Shown piece by piece: positions 1 through 7,758 of a DNA stretch of 22,536 nucleotides. The notes under the pieces are model-generated. The model searched no databases. It saw only the letters and a program-made list of their open reading frames with translations, and was not told the DNA's origin. Source of the DNA: Roseovarius sp. Its GTDB lineage: Bacteria; Pseudomonadota; Alphaproteobacteria; Rhodobacterales; Rhodobacteraceae. The position numbers were made by a program, and so were the translations under genes. Location: the NCBI GenBank assembly GCA_021767845.1, contig JAASSQ010000013.1, positions 1-22,536 on the forward strand, in the 5' to 3' direction. How positions within the stretch are numbered: position 1 is the stretch's first letter; each line of letters starts with the position of its first letter.

Positions 1-3
1 AAC

Positions 4-21
4 CCGCCGCTACCCCGGCGG
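4..21 (-). terminator. Short GC hairpin downstream of bhcC
   Basis: A perfect 6-base inverted repeat (CCGCCG / CGGCGG) with a 6-base loop lies about 40 bases beyond the bhcC stop codon. No T tract follows on the minus strand, and the window ends immediately beyond it, so it could be a weak terminator or simply part of the next, unseen gene. Confidence 0.2.
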
Positions 22-59
22 ACCTTCCGGTAGCGCAGCGGCGCGGGGGTCAGCAGCGT

Positions 60-1223
60 TCAATACGCCTTGCCACGGGCCGAAACCGGCCATACCGTCT
101 CGACCTTGCCGCCACGCACGCCCACATACCAATCGTGCACGTTGCAAGTAGGGTCGCAATGGCCCGGCACCAGCTTGAGCTTTTCATTGATCTTCAGCGC
201 GCGGCCCGGATCAGCCACGACACCGTGTTCATCCGTGCATTTCACATATTCCACATCGTCCCGCCCGAAAACGACCGGCAGGCCGCTGTCAACGGATTGC
301 ACCTTCAGCCCCGCGTCCACGATTGCGGTGTCCGGCTTGGCATGGCTCATGACGCTGGTCAGAAGGAACAGCGCGTTGTCCCACTCCCCGTGGTCGATGC
401 GGGTGCCGTCTTTGTCGAGGACGCGGCCGTAATCGGCATCCATGAAGGCATAGGATCCGCACTGCAGCTCGTTATACACGCCGGACGCGGTCTCAAACTG
501 GTAGCTTCCCGTTCCGCCCCCGCCGACGATGTCGCAGGCAAGACCATCGGCCTCAAGCGCTGTGACGGCATCGCGCACCATGGCGATGGCAATATCGATC
601 CTGGCCTTGCGGTCCTGGTAATCTTGCAGATGCTGCATTGCACCCTGATAGGCTTGCAGACCCGAGAACTTCAGGCCGGGCGCCGCATTGATCGCCCGGG
701 CAATTGCGACGACGTCCGCGGTTTCGGTGACACCGCATCGTCCCGCGCCGCAATCAATCTCGACCAGGCATTCAATCTCGGTCGCGTGGGTCTGCGCGGC
801 GGCCGACAGGTCGGCCACGTTGTCGATATCGTCCACGCAGCAGATCGTGCGCGCGCCCAATTGGGGCAGCCGCGCCAGCCGGTCGATCTTGGCCGGGTCG
901 CGCACCTGGTTGGACACAAGCACGTCCCTGATGCCGCCGCGGACGAAAACCTCGGCTTCGCTGACCTTTTGACAACACACGCCGCAGGCACCGCCCAGTT
1001 CGATCTGCATCCGGGCCACGTCCACGGACTTGTGCATCTTGCCATGCACGCGGTGACGCATCCCGTGGGCCTTCGCGTAGTCGCCCATCTTGCGGATGTT
1101 GCGCTCCAACGCATCGAGATCGAGTACGAGACACGGGGTCTGGATGTCCGCCTCGTCCATGCCCGGCAGCGCGGGGATGTCATAGCCCACGTCGAGGTCG
1201 TGAATATTGCGGATGTCGTTCAT
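60..1223 (-). CDS. bhcC: beta-hydroxyaspartate (3-hydroxy-D-aspartate) aldolase, BhcC type
   Basis: PLP-dependent fold-type III enzyme (alanine racemase N-terminal / D-threonine aldolase family). It cleaves, or by reverse reaction forms, beta-hydroxyaspartate from glycine and glyoxylate in the cytoplasm. In the beta-hydroxyaspartate cycle it condenses the two for glyoxylate and glycolate assimilation. The 387-residue sequence resembles remembered Paracoccus BhcC along its whole length, including the N-terminal YDIPALPGM segment, the HGKMHKS PLP-lysine region (K62 is the probable Schiff-base lysine), ELQCGSYAFMDADYG, and a C-terminal GHCDPTCNVHDWY segment carrying the likely divalent-metal ligands. 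The ATG at 1223 is preferred over an upstream in-frame start because an AGGAAGAG ribosome site lies just before it and homology begins there. The upstream neighbour (DUF411) is not a bhc gene; the other bhc genes, if present, must lie left of position 1. A general D-threonine aldolase is the main alternative. Confidence 0.9.
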   Translation of the reverse strand: MNDIRNIHDLDVGYDIPALPGMDEADIQTPCLVLDLDALERNIRKMGDYAKAHGMRHRVHGKMHKSVDVARMQIELGGACGVCCQKVSEAEVFVRGGIRDVLVSNQVRDPAKIDRLARLPQLGARTICCVDDIDNVADLSAAAQTHATEIECLVEIDCGAGRCGVTETADVVAIARAINAAPGLKFSGLQAYQGAMQHLQDYQDRKARIDIAIAMVRDAVTALEADGLACDIVGGGGTGSYQFETASGVYNELQCGSYAFMDADYGRVLDKDGTRIDHGEWDNALFLLTSVMSHAKPDTAIVDAGLKVQSVDSGLPVVFGRDDVEYVKCTDEHGVVADPGRALKINEKLKLVPGHCDPTCNVHDWYVGVRGGKVETVWPVSARGKAY

Positions 1224-1247
1224 CTTGCTCTCTTCCTTTGCAGGCAC

Positions 1248-1264
1248 CCGTTCGCAACGAACGG
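1248..1264 (-). promoter_or_regulatory. Perfect 17-base palindrome upstream of bhcC (operator candidate)
   Basis: CCGTTCG-CAA-CGAACGG is a perfect inverted repeat of two 7-base arms around 3 bases, ending 25 bases before the bhcC start codon. Its size and symmetry suit an IclR-type operator; BhcR, the known regulator of the bhc cluster, belongs to that family. In the transcript it could also form a 5'-UTR hairpin just upstream of the ribosome site. The regulator assignment is an inference. Confidence 0.4.
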
Positions 1265-1369
1265 CCCGTCGCCTCAAGGGCCGGCCCATGTCAGCTTGTC
1301 CAGATCGACCTTGCCCCCGAGACGGTCCCGCCTTGGCCGCGCATGGCTTTCTCCAAGCTTGGCACAGGG

Positions 1370-1394
1370 GTTGCCGGCGCTTGGCGCCAGCAAC
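1370..1394 (-). terminator. Stem-loop downstream of the DUF411 gene
   Basis: Two 11-base arms (GTTGCCGGCGC and GCGCCAGCAAC) with a 3-base loop pair completely in the minus-strand RNA if one G-U wobble is allowed. It lies 24 bases past the DUF411 stop codon. No U tract follows, so it may be a Rho-assisted end or an mRNA-stabilising structure rather than a classic intrinsic terminator. A CCAAGCTTGG palindrome lies a few bases further on. Confidence 0.45.
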
Positions 1395-1417
1395 GATGCA
1401 CCGCGGCGGACGCGGGA

Positions 1418-1897
1418 TCAGGCCGCGGGGTAGCTGGAAAAGATCTCGGTCGTGCCGTCCCGCCGGATCAGATGAACGTCATAGGCTTCGCGCCGATCCT
1501 CGGGCCCCATGCCCGGTGAGCCATAGGGCATCCCCGGCACCGCCAGCCCGACCGCATCCGGGCGCTCCCGCAAGAGACGCCGTATATCGGCGGCGGGCAC
1601 GTGGCCTTCGATCATGTAGCCGTCAATCCTGCCGGTGTGGCACGATACCATTTCGATCGGGATGCCATTTTCGATCTTGTAGCGGCTCAGCGCCGTGCCG
1701 AAGCTGGTTTCGGTCGTCACCTGAAACCCGTCTGCCTTCAGAATGTCGTTCCAGGCCGTGCAGCACCCGCAATTCGGGTCTTTCAGCACGTGGATTTGCG
1801 GCTGTCCGCCCTGGGCCAAGGCGGGCAACGCCGCGCCCAATCCGAATGCGGCACTCGAGGACAGCAGGGTCCGGCGGGTCATATCAGGGTGGGTCAT
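1418..1897 (-). CDS. DUF411 family metal-binding protein, Tat-exported
   Basis: A 159-residue periplasmic protein of the DUF411 family, often found beside copper- or silver-resistance genes; its biochemical role is not established. The N-terminus has a twin-arginine signal (MTRRTLL, then a hydrophobic stretch ending ALAQG near residue 30). The mature part begins with a thioredoxin-like strand followed by a CxCC metal-binding motif (C43, C45, C46), then SCHTG (C86, H87), GHVP (H99) and a glycine- and methionine-rich GMPYGSPGM loop. An AAGGAG ribosome site 7 bases upstream supports the ATG at 1897; a start at 1882 would also keep the RR motif. A likely sigma70-type promoter lies at 1928-1955, so the gene can be expressed apart from the ZIP transporter gene upstream. 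No copper ATPase or multicopper oxidase is next to it. Confidence 0.85.
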   Translation of the reverse strand: MTHPDMTRRTLLSSSAAFGLGAALPALAQGGQPQIHVLKDPNCGCCTAWNDILKADGFQVTTETSFGTALSRYKIENGIPIEMVSCHTGRIDGYMIEGHVPAADIRRLLRERPDAVGLAVPGMPYGSPGMGPEDRREAYDVHLIRRDGTTEIFSSYPAA

Positions 1898-1927
1898 CGC
1901 GGGGCTCCTTCGTACAAGCTTCGGGGT

Positions 1928-1955
1928 ATTCTACCGTGCCAGAGCCTGCAGTCCA
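1928..1955 (-). promoter_or_regulatory. Probable sigma70-type promoter for the DUF411 gene
   Basis: On the minus strand, TGGACT and TAGAAT are separated by 16 bases; the -10 box matches the consensus at 5 of 6 positions. The expected start of transcription is about 25 bases before the DUF411 ATG. Confidence 0.4.
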
Positions 1956-1995
1956 GACGCACACCGCAACAGTGACGCAATCGTGTCCGGCCGGC

Positions 1996-2784
1996 TCAGG
2001 CCAGCCAGACGTCAAGAAACAACATCACGACAAGGCCCACGGCCAACCCCAGGGTGGCCTTGTTCTGATGGCCGCTGCGATGGGTTTCGGGGATGATCTC
2101 GTGGCTGATGACGTAGAGCATCGCCCCCGCCGCAAAGGCCAGTCCCCAGGGCAGAATCGGCTCGGAGACCGAGATGACCCCAGCCCCGATCAGACCGCCG
2201 ACAGGCTCCACCATGCCCGTCAGTGCGGCGATGGCCCATGCCTTGCGCTGCTCGTAGCCCTCGCCCAGAAGCGCCACAGCAACGGCCAGCCCCTCGGGCG
2301 CGTTTTGCAGGCCGATCCCGACCGCCAGCGGCAGGCCGCCCTGAAGACCGTGCGCACCGAAACCGACACCCACGGCAAGCCCCTCGGGGAAATTGTGAAT
2401 GGTGATCGCGATGATGAACAGCCAGACCCGCCGCAGGGCGGCGGCGTCGGGCCCTTCCCGGCCCGTCTTGAAATGCTCATGTGGCAGGGCCTCGTTCATC
2501 AGGTGAACCGCCGCCATGCCGACCACGATCGAGACACAGGCGATGGCCGCGGGGATCGCACCCTCGCCATAGGTTTCCGCCGCCGCGTCGAGTGATGGAA
2601 TGATGAGCGAGAAAAAAGACGCGGCCAGCATCACGCCGGCGGCAAAGCCAAGCGACATTTCCCGGAACGCGCGGCCGGGAACACGCCCGGCCAGCACGGG
2701 AAGCGCGCCAACGGCCGTCATCAGCCCGGCGGCCAGGCTGCCAGCAAAGCCCAGAAACAGCGGCGATGCCAAGACGGTTTCCAT
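1996..2784 (-). CDS. ZIP family divalent metal transporter (ZupT-like)
   Basis: A 262-residue inner-membrane protein with about eight hydrophobic segments, typical of ZIP transporters that import zinc and other divalent cations. The two signature helices are present: HNFPEG at residues 130-135 and QNAPEG at 160-165, which form the binuclear metal site in the family. A short histidine-containing PHEHF loop near residue 101 lies in the variable cytoplasmic loop, and HEIIPETH at 228-235 is also typical. The ATG at 2784 has a GAAGGA ribosome site. It starts 33 bases after the stop of the M29 aminopeptidase gene on the same strand, so co-transcription is likely. M29 enzymes need zinc, cobalt or manganese, which makes the pairing plausible but unproven. 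Exact metal specificity cannot be read from sequence. Confidence 0.9.
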   Translation of the reverse strand: METVLASPLFLGFAGSLAAGLMTAVGALPVLAGRVPGRAFREMSLGFAAGVMLAASFFSLIIPSLDAAAETYGEGAIPAAIACVSIVVGMAAVHLMNEALPHEHFKTGREGPDAAALRRVWLFIIAITIHNFPEGLAVGVGFGAHGLQGGLPLAVGIGLQNAPEGLAVAVALLGEGYEQRKAWAIAALTGMVEPVGGLIGAGVISVSEPILPWGLAFAAGAMLYVISHEIIPETHRSGHQNKATLGLAVGLVVMLFLDVWLA

Positions 2785-2817
2785 TCTGCGTCCTTCAGCC
2801 TTTCGGCACCACGACCA

Positions 2818-4059
2818 TTACGACGCCCATTCGCCTTGGCGGAACACCGGCACTTGGTCTCCATTCGGGGTGATGCCGTCGATATCGGTTTCCGGCCCGC
2901 CGATCATCCAGTCAACGTGAATGAGGCTGGCATTACCGCCCCGTTCGGCGATCTCGTCGGGCGACAATTTTTCACCGTTCACGAAACACTTGGAATAGCA
3001 CTGGCCAAGCGCGATGTGGCAGGCCGCGTTCTCGTCGTAGAGCGTGTTGTAGAACAGCTGCCCGGATTGCGAAATCGGCGAGGAATGCGGCACAAGCGCC
3101 ACCTCGCCCAGGCGGCGCGCGCCTTCGTCGGTTTCCAACAGCTTCCGCAGAACCGCCTCGCCCTTGCTGGCGCGGGCTTCGACGATGCGGCCCTGTTCGA
3201 AACGCACCTCGATATCCTCGATCAGGCTGCCCTGGTGAGACAGCGGCTTGGTTGCGCGCACATGGCCCTGGGTCTTGGCGGCGTGCGGGGTCGTGAACAC
3301 TTCCTCGGTCGGGATATTGGGGTTGCAGATCACGCCGTTGCGGGCCTGGGAGGCGCCGCCCTGCCAGGCGTGCCCGTCGGCCAGCCCCACGGTCAGATCG
3401 GTCCCCGGCCCGGTGAAATGCAGCGCCGCGAACCGCTGTTCGTTCAGCCAGTTGGTGCGCGCCCGCAGCGTCGCGTTGTGGTCGGCCCAAGCGGCAACCG
3501 GATCCTCCCGGTCCACGCGCGAGGCCGCGAATATCGCGTGGGCGAGTTTCTCCACCGCCGCGTCATCGGGGAGGTCGGGAAACATGCGCCTTGCCCACGA
3601 AAGGCTGGGATAGCTTGCGATCGACCAGTTGATCTCGAAATTGGCGATCCGTTCCAGTGCCGGCTTGTAGGCCATGGAATTGGCCTTGCCCGCGCGCGAC
3701 ACTTTTTCCGCGTCCTGTTCGGCCAACAGCATCGGGTCATCACCAACGATCACCATCCGCGCCGCGCCGTTTTCAAAGGCCTTCGCCATCCCCTCGTAGA
3801 GCCAGCCGGGCGCCTTGTCGAAGCTGTGGTCCCCGGCATTGCGATAGCGGGCCAGCATCAGTTCCTCGTCGCCGAGGATCGGGGTCACGAGCCCCGCGCC
3901 TGCCTCGTAGGCCTCGGCCACCACGCGCCGGATCAGCGGAAGCGCCGTAACTGGCCCGGTCAAGACCAGGTCCTGTCCCTGCTGAAGGTTCAGCCCGACC
4001 CGGACCGCCACCCGGGCCAGCCGGTCCAGTTCCGCCGCATGTTTTTCTTCAAACGTCAT
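2818..4059 (-). CDS. M29 family aminopeptidase (thermophilic metalloprotease family)
   Basis: Cytoplasmic metallo-aminopeptidase of 413 residues, the normal length for AmpS/aminopeptidase T (family M29), which removes N-terminal residues using a two-metal centre. Expected ligands are visible in order: E252/E253 in NIPTEEVF, E319 in GEVALVPHSS, H348 in the DENAACHIALGQ segment (with Y341 just before it), and H381/D383 in HVDWMIGG. The reading frame also allows a GTG at 4062, but the ATG at 4059 gives better spacing from the GAAAGGG ribosome site. The gene is separated from the small protein gene upstream by a strong stem-loop (4186-4214), and is followed 33 bases on by the ZIP transporter gene. 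No signal peptide is seen. The physiological substrate is unknown. Confidence 0.92.
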   Translation of the reverse strand: MTFEEKHAAELDRLARVAVRVGLNLQQGQDLVLTGPVTALPLIRRVVAEAYEAGAGLVTPILGDEELMLARYRNAGDHSFDKAPGWLYEGMAKAFENGAARMVIVGDDPMLLAEQDAEKVSRAGKANSMAYKPALERIANFEINWSIASYPSLSWARRMFPDLPDDAAVEKLAHAIFAASRVDREDPVAAWADHNATLRARTNWLNEQRFAALHFTGPGTDLTVGLADGHAWQGGASQARNGVICNPNIPTEEVFTTPHAAKTQGHVRATKPLSHQGSLIEDIEVRFEQGRIVEARASKGEAVLRKLLETDEGARRLGEVALVPHSSPISQSGQLFYNTLYDENAACHIALGQCYSKCFVNGEKLSPDEIAERGGNASLIHVDWMIGGPETDIDGITPNGDQVPVFRQGEWAS

Positions 4060-4185
4060 CACGGCCCTTTCGCCTGCTGCGTTGCATTGTTGCCGGCACG
4101 TTCCGCCAAGCCTGCGGCAAGGTCAACCCGAACGCCTGCGCGGTGCGCGTCATCGTTGGTGCCGGTTGCCCGGCCCGGAAACGAC

Positions 4186-4214
4186 CGGGGCCGCACCCAA
4201 TTGGCGCGGCCCCG
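4186..4214 (-). terminator. Strong stem-loop after the small protein gene
   Basis: CGGGGCCGC and GCGGCCCCG form a perfect 9-base stem. The 11-base loop contains CCAATTGG, itself a palindrome, so the helix can extend inward. It lies 21 bases past the stop of the 39-residue ORF, with a short TCGTTT downstream on the minus strand. It is best read as that gene's terminator, separating it from the M29 gene. Confidence 0.6.
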
Positions 4215-4235
4215 AGACTGTCAGCAAAGATTGTT

Positions 4236-4355
4236 TCAGCTTGCCTTGCGACGATTGTTCAGTTCGCGGATCAGGGCGCGCGCGGCAAGGTGCATGCCCG
4301 AGTTCTGCAGGTCTTCGATACGCTGTTCGATTTCTTCGGTCGTCATGTCGCTCAT
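4236..4355 (-). CDS. Small hypothetical protein, 39 residues
   Basis: A 39-residue ORF starting MSDMTTEEIEQRIEDLQNSG and ending in a basic NNRRKAS tail. It is strongly helical in composition, with acidic residues first and basic residues last, and has no membrane segment or cysteines. The start is set by a near-ideal AGAAGGAG ribosome site 7 bases before the ATG at 4355, and a strong stem-loop follows the stop. These two signals are the reason to believe it is translated, although it is short and I do not recognise the family. It stands alone: the RND pump gene ends 268 bases upstream and the M29 gene begins 176 bases downstream. The gap 4356-4623 contains only short GC hairpins (for example GCGGC-GCTT-GCCGC) and no further gene. 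Confidence 0.65.
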   Translation of the reverse strand: MSDMTTEEIEQRIEDLQNSGMHLAARALIRELNNRRKAS

Positions 4356-4623
4356 GGCGTTCTCCTTCTGCTTCCGTTCTTGTAATGCCCGCGTTCCCAA
4401 AGGGCCCTGTGCGGCGCTTGCCGCAACTGGTGACCTTGAACGCTTGAACCGCAAGCCCCGATCATGACGGCGCCCTTGTGGCGCGGGCGGGGTCGTCCGG
4501 GCGGTGCGGGGGTCGGGCCGAAAGCGGCAACCCCGCGTCAGTGATGCGCCTACATATCGGCCTTCCAGCGCAAACATCAACCCCCAGCGACAAGATACCG
4601 GGATCGACCTTGCACGGCAAAGG

Positions 4624-7600
4624 CTAGGACTGCGCCCTGGAAACTCCGCGGAATATCCGCGTGACGATCATGAAGAAGAGCGGCACGAAGATGATGCCCA
4701 GAACCGTGGCCGAGATCGTGCCACCCAAGACCCCTGACCCAATCGCGTTGCGCCCGCCCGAGCCCGCGCCCGAGGACAGGACCAGGGGCAAGACCCCCAG
4801 GGAAAACGCCGTCGAGGTCATGATGATCGGGCGGAAGCGTTGCCGCGCGGCCGTAGCGACGGCGTCGATCACCCTTTCGCCAGCCTCGTGCCGCTCGCGG
4901 GCGAATTCGACGATCAGGATCGCGTTCTTGCCGGTCAGGCCGATAACGGTCAGCAGGCCGACCTGGAAAAAGACCCCGTTCTCGAACCCACCCAGCCAAG
5001 CGCCGGTCAACGCCCCCAGAACACCGATTGGCATCGCCAGCATCACGGCGAAAGGAATCGACCAGCTTTCGTAAAGAGCCGCCAGCGACAGGAACACGGC
5101 CGCCAGCGACAGCGCGTAAAGCAACGGCGCCTGGTTGCCGGATTGCTGTTCCTCCAGCGAAAGACCGGTCCACGCCACCGCGTAGCCGCTTCCCAGCTCG
5201 CCGACCAGGCGCTCCATCTCGGCCATCGCCTCGCCGGTGGTCACGCCCTGCGCGGGTGAGCCCTGGATCTGGATCGAGGGCACGCCGTTGTAGCGGTAAA
5301 GACCCTGCGCGCCGTAATCCCAACGGCCTTCGGCGAAGTTCGAGAACGGCACAAGGCCTCCCGAACCGTTGCGAACGCGCCATTTTTCGATGTCCGATGG
5401 GGTGGCGCGCGCCTCGGGCTCACCTTGCACATAGACACGCTTGATCCGCCCCTGGTCGATGAAATCGTTGACATAGGTGCCCGCCCAGGCGGTTTGCAGA
5501 AGCGCACCCACATCCGTCGGGGTCAGCCCCATCGCCCCGGCCTTGCGCCAGTCGATGTCCAGATTGAACTGCGCGGCATCCTCGAGCCCGCTTGGCCGCG
5601 CCGACCCGATCAGCGGGCTTTGCGCCGCCGCGCCAAGCACCCGGTTGCGCGCTTGCACCAGGTCTTCGTGGCTTTGCCCGTCACGCGCCTGAAGGTAGAA
5701 ATCGAACCCCGAGACATTGCCGAGCTCGATCACCGACGGAGGCACGATCGGGAAGACCTGGGCATCGCGCAGCTGGCTGAACGCTCCGAAGGCGCGGCCG
5801 GCCAGTGCCTGAACGCTTTGCCCCGGGGCGGGGCGTTCATCCCAGTCCTTCAGCTGAACGAAGCCCAACCCCATGTTCTGCCCACGTCCCGAAAAGCTGA
5901 ACCCGACAACGCCGAAGATCGAGTCGACGACGTCATCCTCCTGCGTGAGGTAGTAGTCTTCGACCTGCTTCACCACGTCCAGCGTGCGTTCCGCGGTGGC
6001 GCCGGTCGGCGTCTGAATCAGGGTGAACAGGATGCCCTGGTCTTCCTCGGGCAGGAAACCCGTGGGGGTCCGCATGAACAGCAGAGCCATGGCCGCGGCA
6101 AGAGCAAGATAGACCACCCCCACGCGAAACGGGCGCCGCACGCTCCAACGGACAGTGCCCGTATAGCCGTTGGTCAGACCGGAAAAGCCCTGGTTGAACC
6201 ATCCGAACAGTCGGCTTGTCCTGCCGTTTTCCGCCTTGGGCCGCAGCAGCGATGCACACAGCGCCGGGGTCAGCGTCAGGGCCACAACGACAGACAGTGC
6301 CATGGCCGACACGATGGTGATCGCGAATTGCTGGTAAATCACGCCGGTCGAACCGGGGAAAAAGGCCATCGGCACGAACACCGCCGACAGCACCATCGCG
6401 ATACCGATCAGGGCGCCGGTGATCTGGCCCATCGACTTGTAGGTGGCCTCGCGCGGGGACAGTCCCTCTTCTTCCATGATGCGCTCGACGTTTTCCACCA
6501 CGACGATGGCATCATCCACCAGCAGGCCGATCGCCAGCACCATGGCCAGCATGGTCAGCGTATTGATAGTGAAGCCCGCCGCTGCCAGAACCCCGAAGGT
6601 GCCCAGCAGGACGACCGGAACGGCAAGCGTCGGGATCAGCGTGGCCCGCAGGTTTTGCAGGAACAGGAACATCACGAGGAACACGAGGCCGATCGCCTCG
6701 AACAGGGTCTTGACCACCTCCTTGATCGAAATCTCGATGAAGGGCGTTGTGTCGTAGGGGATCACGTAATCCACACCCTCGGGGAAGAACCGCGCAAACT
6801 CGGCCATGCGGTCCTTGACCGCTTGGGCCGTGTCCAGAGCGTTGGCGCCCGGTGCAAGACTGATCGCCATGCCAGAAGCCGGGTCCGAGTTGAAACGCGC
6901 GATCGTGGCATAGTTCTCGGCCCCGATCTCGACCCGCGCGACATCATCCAGCAGAACAAGCCCGCCATCGGTTTCGGCCCGCAGAACGATCTGGCGAAAA
7001 TCTTCGGGTGTGCTCAGCAGGGATTGCGCGGTGATCGTTGCGTTGAGCTGCTGCCCCTCGACCGTTGGCCGTGCCCCGAACGCTCCGGCCGAGATCTGCG
7101 CGTTCTGCGCCGACACCGCCGCGACGACATCGGAGGGCGTCAGCTCGAACGCGGCCAGCTTGGCGGGGTCGAGCCAGATCCGCATGGCATATTGCCCGCC
7201 AAACACGTCAACCGACCCGACGCCCTGGATGCGGCTCAGTTCATCGACAAGGTTCGTGACCATGTAGTCGGCTAGGTCCACCTGCTCGAGGCTGCCATCC
7301 TCGGAAATCAGCGCGACCACCATCAGGAACCCGGCCGAGGATTTCTCGACCGTCAGGCCCTGCCGCTGTACGATCTCCGGCAGGAGCGGCGTGGCCTGGC
7401 TCAGCTTGTTCTGAACCTGAACCTGCGCGATGTCGGCATCGGTGCCGGTCTCGAAGGTCAGCGTGATCTCGGCGCGGCCCGAGGACGTGGAACTGGACGA
7501 GAAATAGCGCAGACCATCCAGCCCGGTCATCTGCTGTTCAATCACCTGTGTGACGGTGTTGGCCACGGTATTGGCCGACGCGCCGGGATAGGTTGCCGTC

Positions 7601-7734
7601 ACCGTCACCGAGGGCGGCGCGATCTGCGGATATTGCGCGACCGGCAAGAGCCGAATGGCCAGGATGCCGATCCCCATGATGAGGATCGAAATGACCCAGG
7701 CAAAAACGGGACGGTCGATAAAGAAGCGTGCCAT
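4624..7734 (-). CDS. RND multidrug efflux pump, HAE1 family (AcrB/MexB-like)
   Basis: Inner-membrane, proton-driven efflux pump of 1036 residues, the usual size for HAE1-type RND transporters, which trimerise and expel drugs, detergents or other amphiphiles. It begins with the family-typical MARFFIDRPVFAWVI and has a first large periplasmic domain (about 30-335), a block of helices including LAIGLLVDDAIVVVEN with D407-D408 (the AcrB proton-relay aspartates), a second periplasmic domain (about 560-865), and a final helix block with K936 in IGLTGKNAIL, matching AcrB K940. The key residues for proton coupling are therefore intact. Its start lies 24 bases after the stop of the adaptor gene, so the two form an operon. 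No TolC-type outer-membrane gene is present in the window, so a channel encoded elsewhere is presumably used. Substrates cannot be inferred. Confidence 0.96.
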   Translation of the reverse strand: MARFFIDRPVFAWVISILIMGIGILAIRLLPVAQYPQIAPPSVTVTATYPGASANTVANTVTQVIEQQMTGLDGLRYFSSSSTSSGRAEITLTFETGTDADIAQVQVQNKLSQATPLLPEIVQRQGLTVEKSSAGFLMVVALISEDGSLEQVDLADYMVTNLVDELSRIQGVGSVDVFGGQYAMRIWLDPAKLAAFELTPSDVVAAVSAQNAQISAGAFGARPTVEGQQLNATITAQSLLSTPEDFRQIVLRAETDGGLVLLDDVARVEIGAENYATIARFNSDPASGMAISLAPGANALDTAQAVKDRMAEFARFFPEGVDYVIPYDTTPFIEISIKEVVKTLFEAIGLVFLVMFLFLQNLRATLIPTLAVPVVLLGTFGVLAAAGFTINTLTMLAMVLAIGLLVDDAIVVVENVERIMEEEGLSPREATYKSMGQITGALIGIAMVLSAVFVPMAFFPGSTGVIYQQFAITIVSAMALSVVVALTLTPALCASLLRPKAENGRTSRLFGWFNQGFSGLTNGYTGTVRWSVRRPFRVGVVYLALAAAMALLFMRTPTGFLPEEDQGILFTLIQTPTGATAERTLDVVKQVEDYYLTQEDDVVDSIFGVVGFSFSGRGQNMGLGFVQLKDWDERPAPGQSVQALAGRAFGAFSQLRDAQVFPIVPPSVIELGNVSGFDFYLQARDGQSHEDLVQARNRVLGAAAQSPLIGSARPSGLEDAAQFNLDIDWRKAGAMGLTPTDVGALLQTAWAGTYVNDFIDQGRIKRVYVQGEPEARATPSDIEKWRVRNGSGGLVPFSNFAEGRWDYGAQGLYRYNGVPSIQIQGSPAQGVTTGEAMAEMERLVGELGSGYAVAWTGLSLEEQQSGNQAPLLYALSLAAVFLSLAALYESWSIPFAVMLAMPIGVLGALTGAWLGGFENGVFFQVGLLTVIGLTGKNAILIVEFARERHEAGERVIDAVATAARQRFRPIIMTSTAFSLGVLPLVLSSGAGSGGRNAIGSGVLGGTISATVLGIIFVPLFFMIVTRIFRGVSRAQS

Positions 7735-7758
7735 ATGTGGGTATCCCGTTTCCGCCGG

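Noticed and set aside
135..1433. Long open frame on the plus strand (432 codons)
   Set aside because: It lies antisense to bhcC, whose family match is strong. The translation is rich in H, R, A and G without a recognisable domain, which is typical of antisense frames in GC-rich DNA.
1207..2595. Plus-strand open frame of 462 codons
   Set aside because: It runs antisense through the DUF411 gene and most of the ZIP gene, both well supported, and its product has no recognisable domain.
2836..4467. Plus-strand open frame of 543 codons
   Set aside because: Antisense to the M29 aminopeptidase and the small protein gene; arginine- and alanine-rich with no motifs.
4356..4623. Search for a gene or structured RNA between the RND pump and the small ORF
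   Set aside because: Only short GC stems (5 pairs) were found, with no conserved riboswitch pattern I recognise and no credible start and ribosome site besides the 39-residue ORF.
5425..7275. Plus-strand open frame of 616 codons
   Set aside because: Entirely antisense to the RND pump gene, whose full-length match and key residues are clear; the shadow product is histidine- and arginine-rich and unlike any protein family I know.
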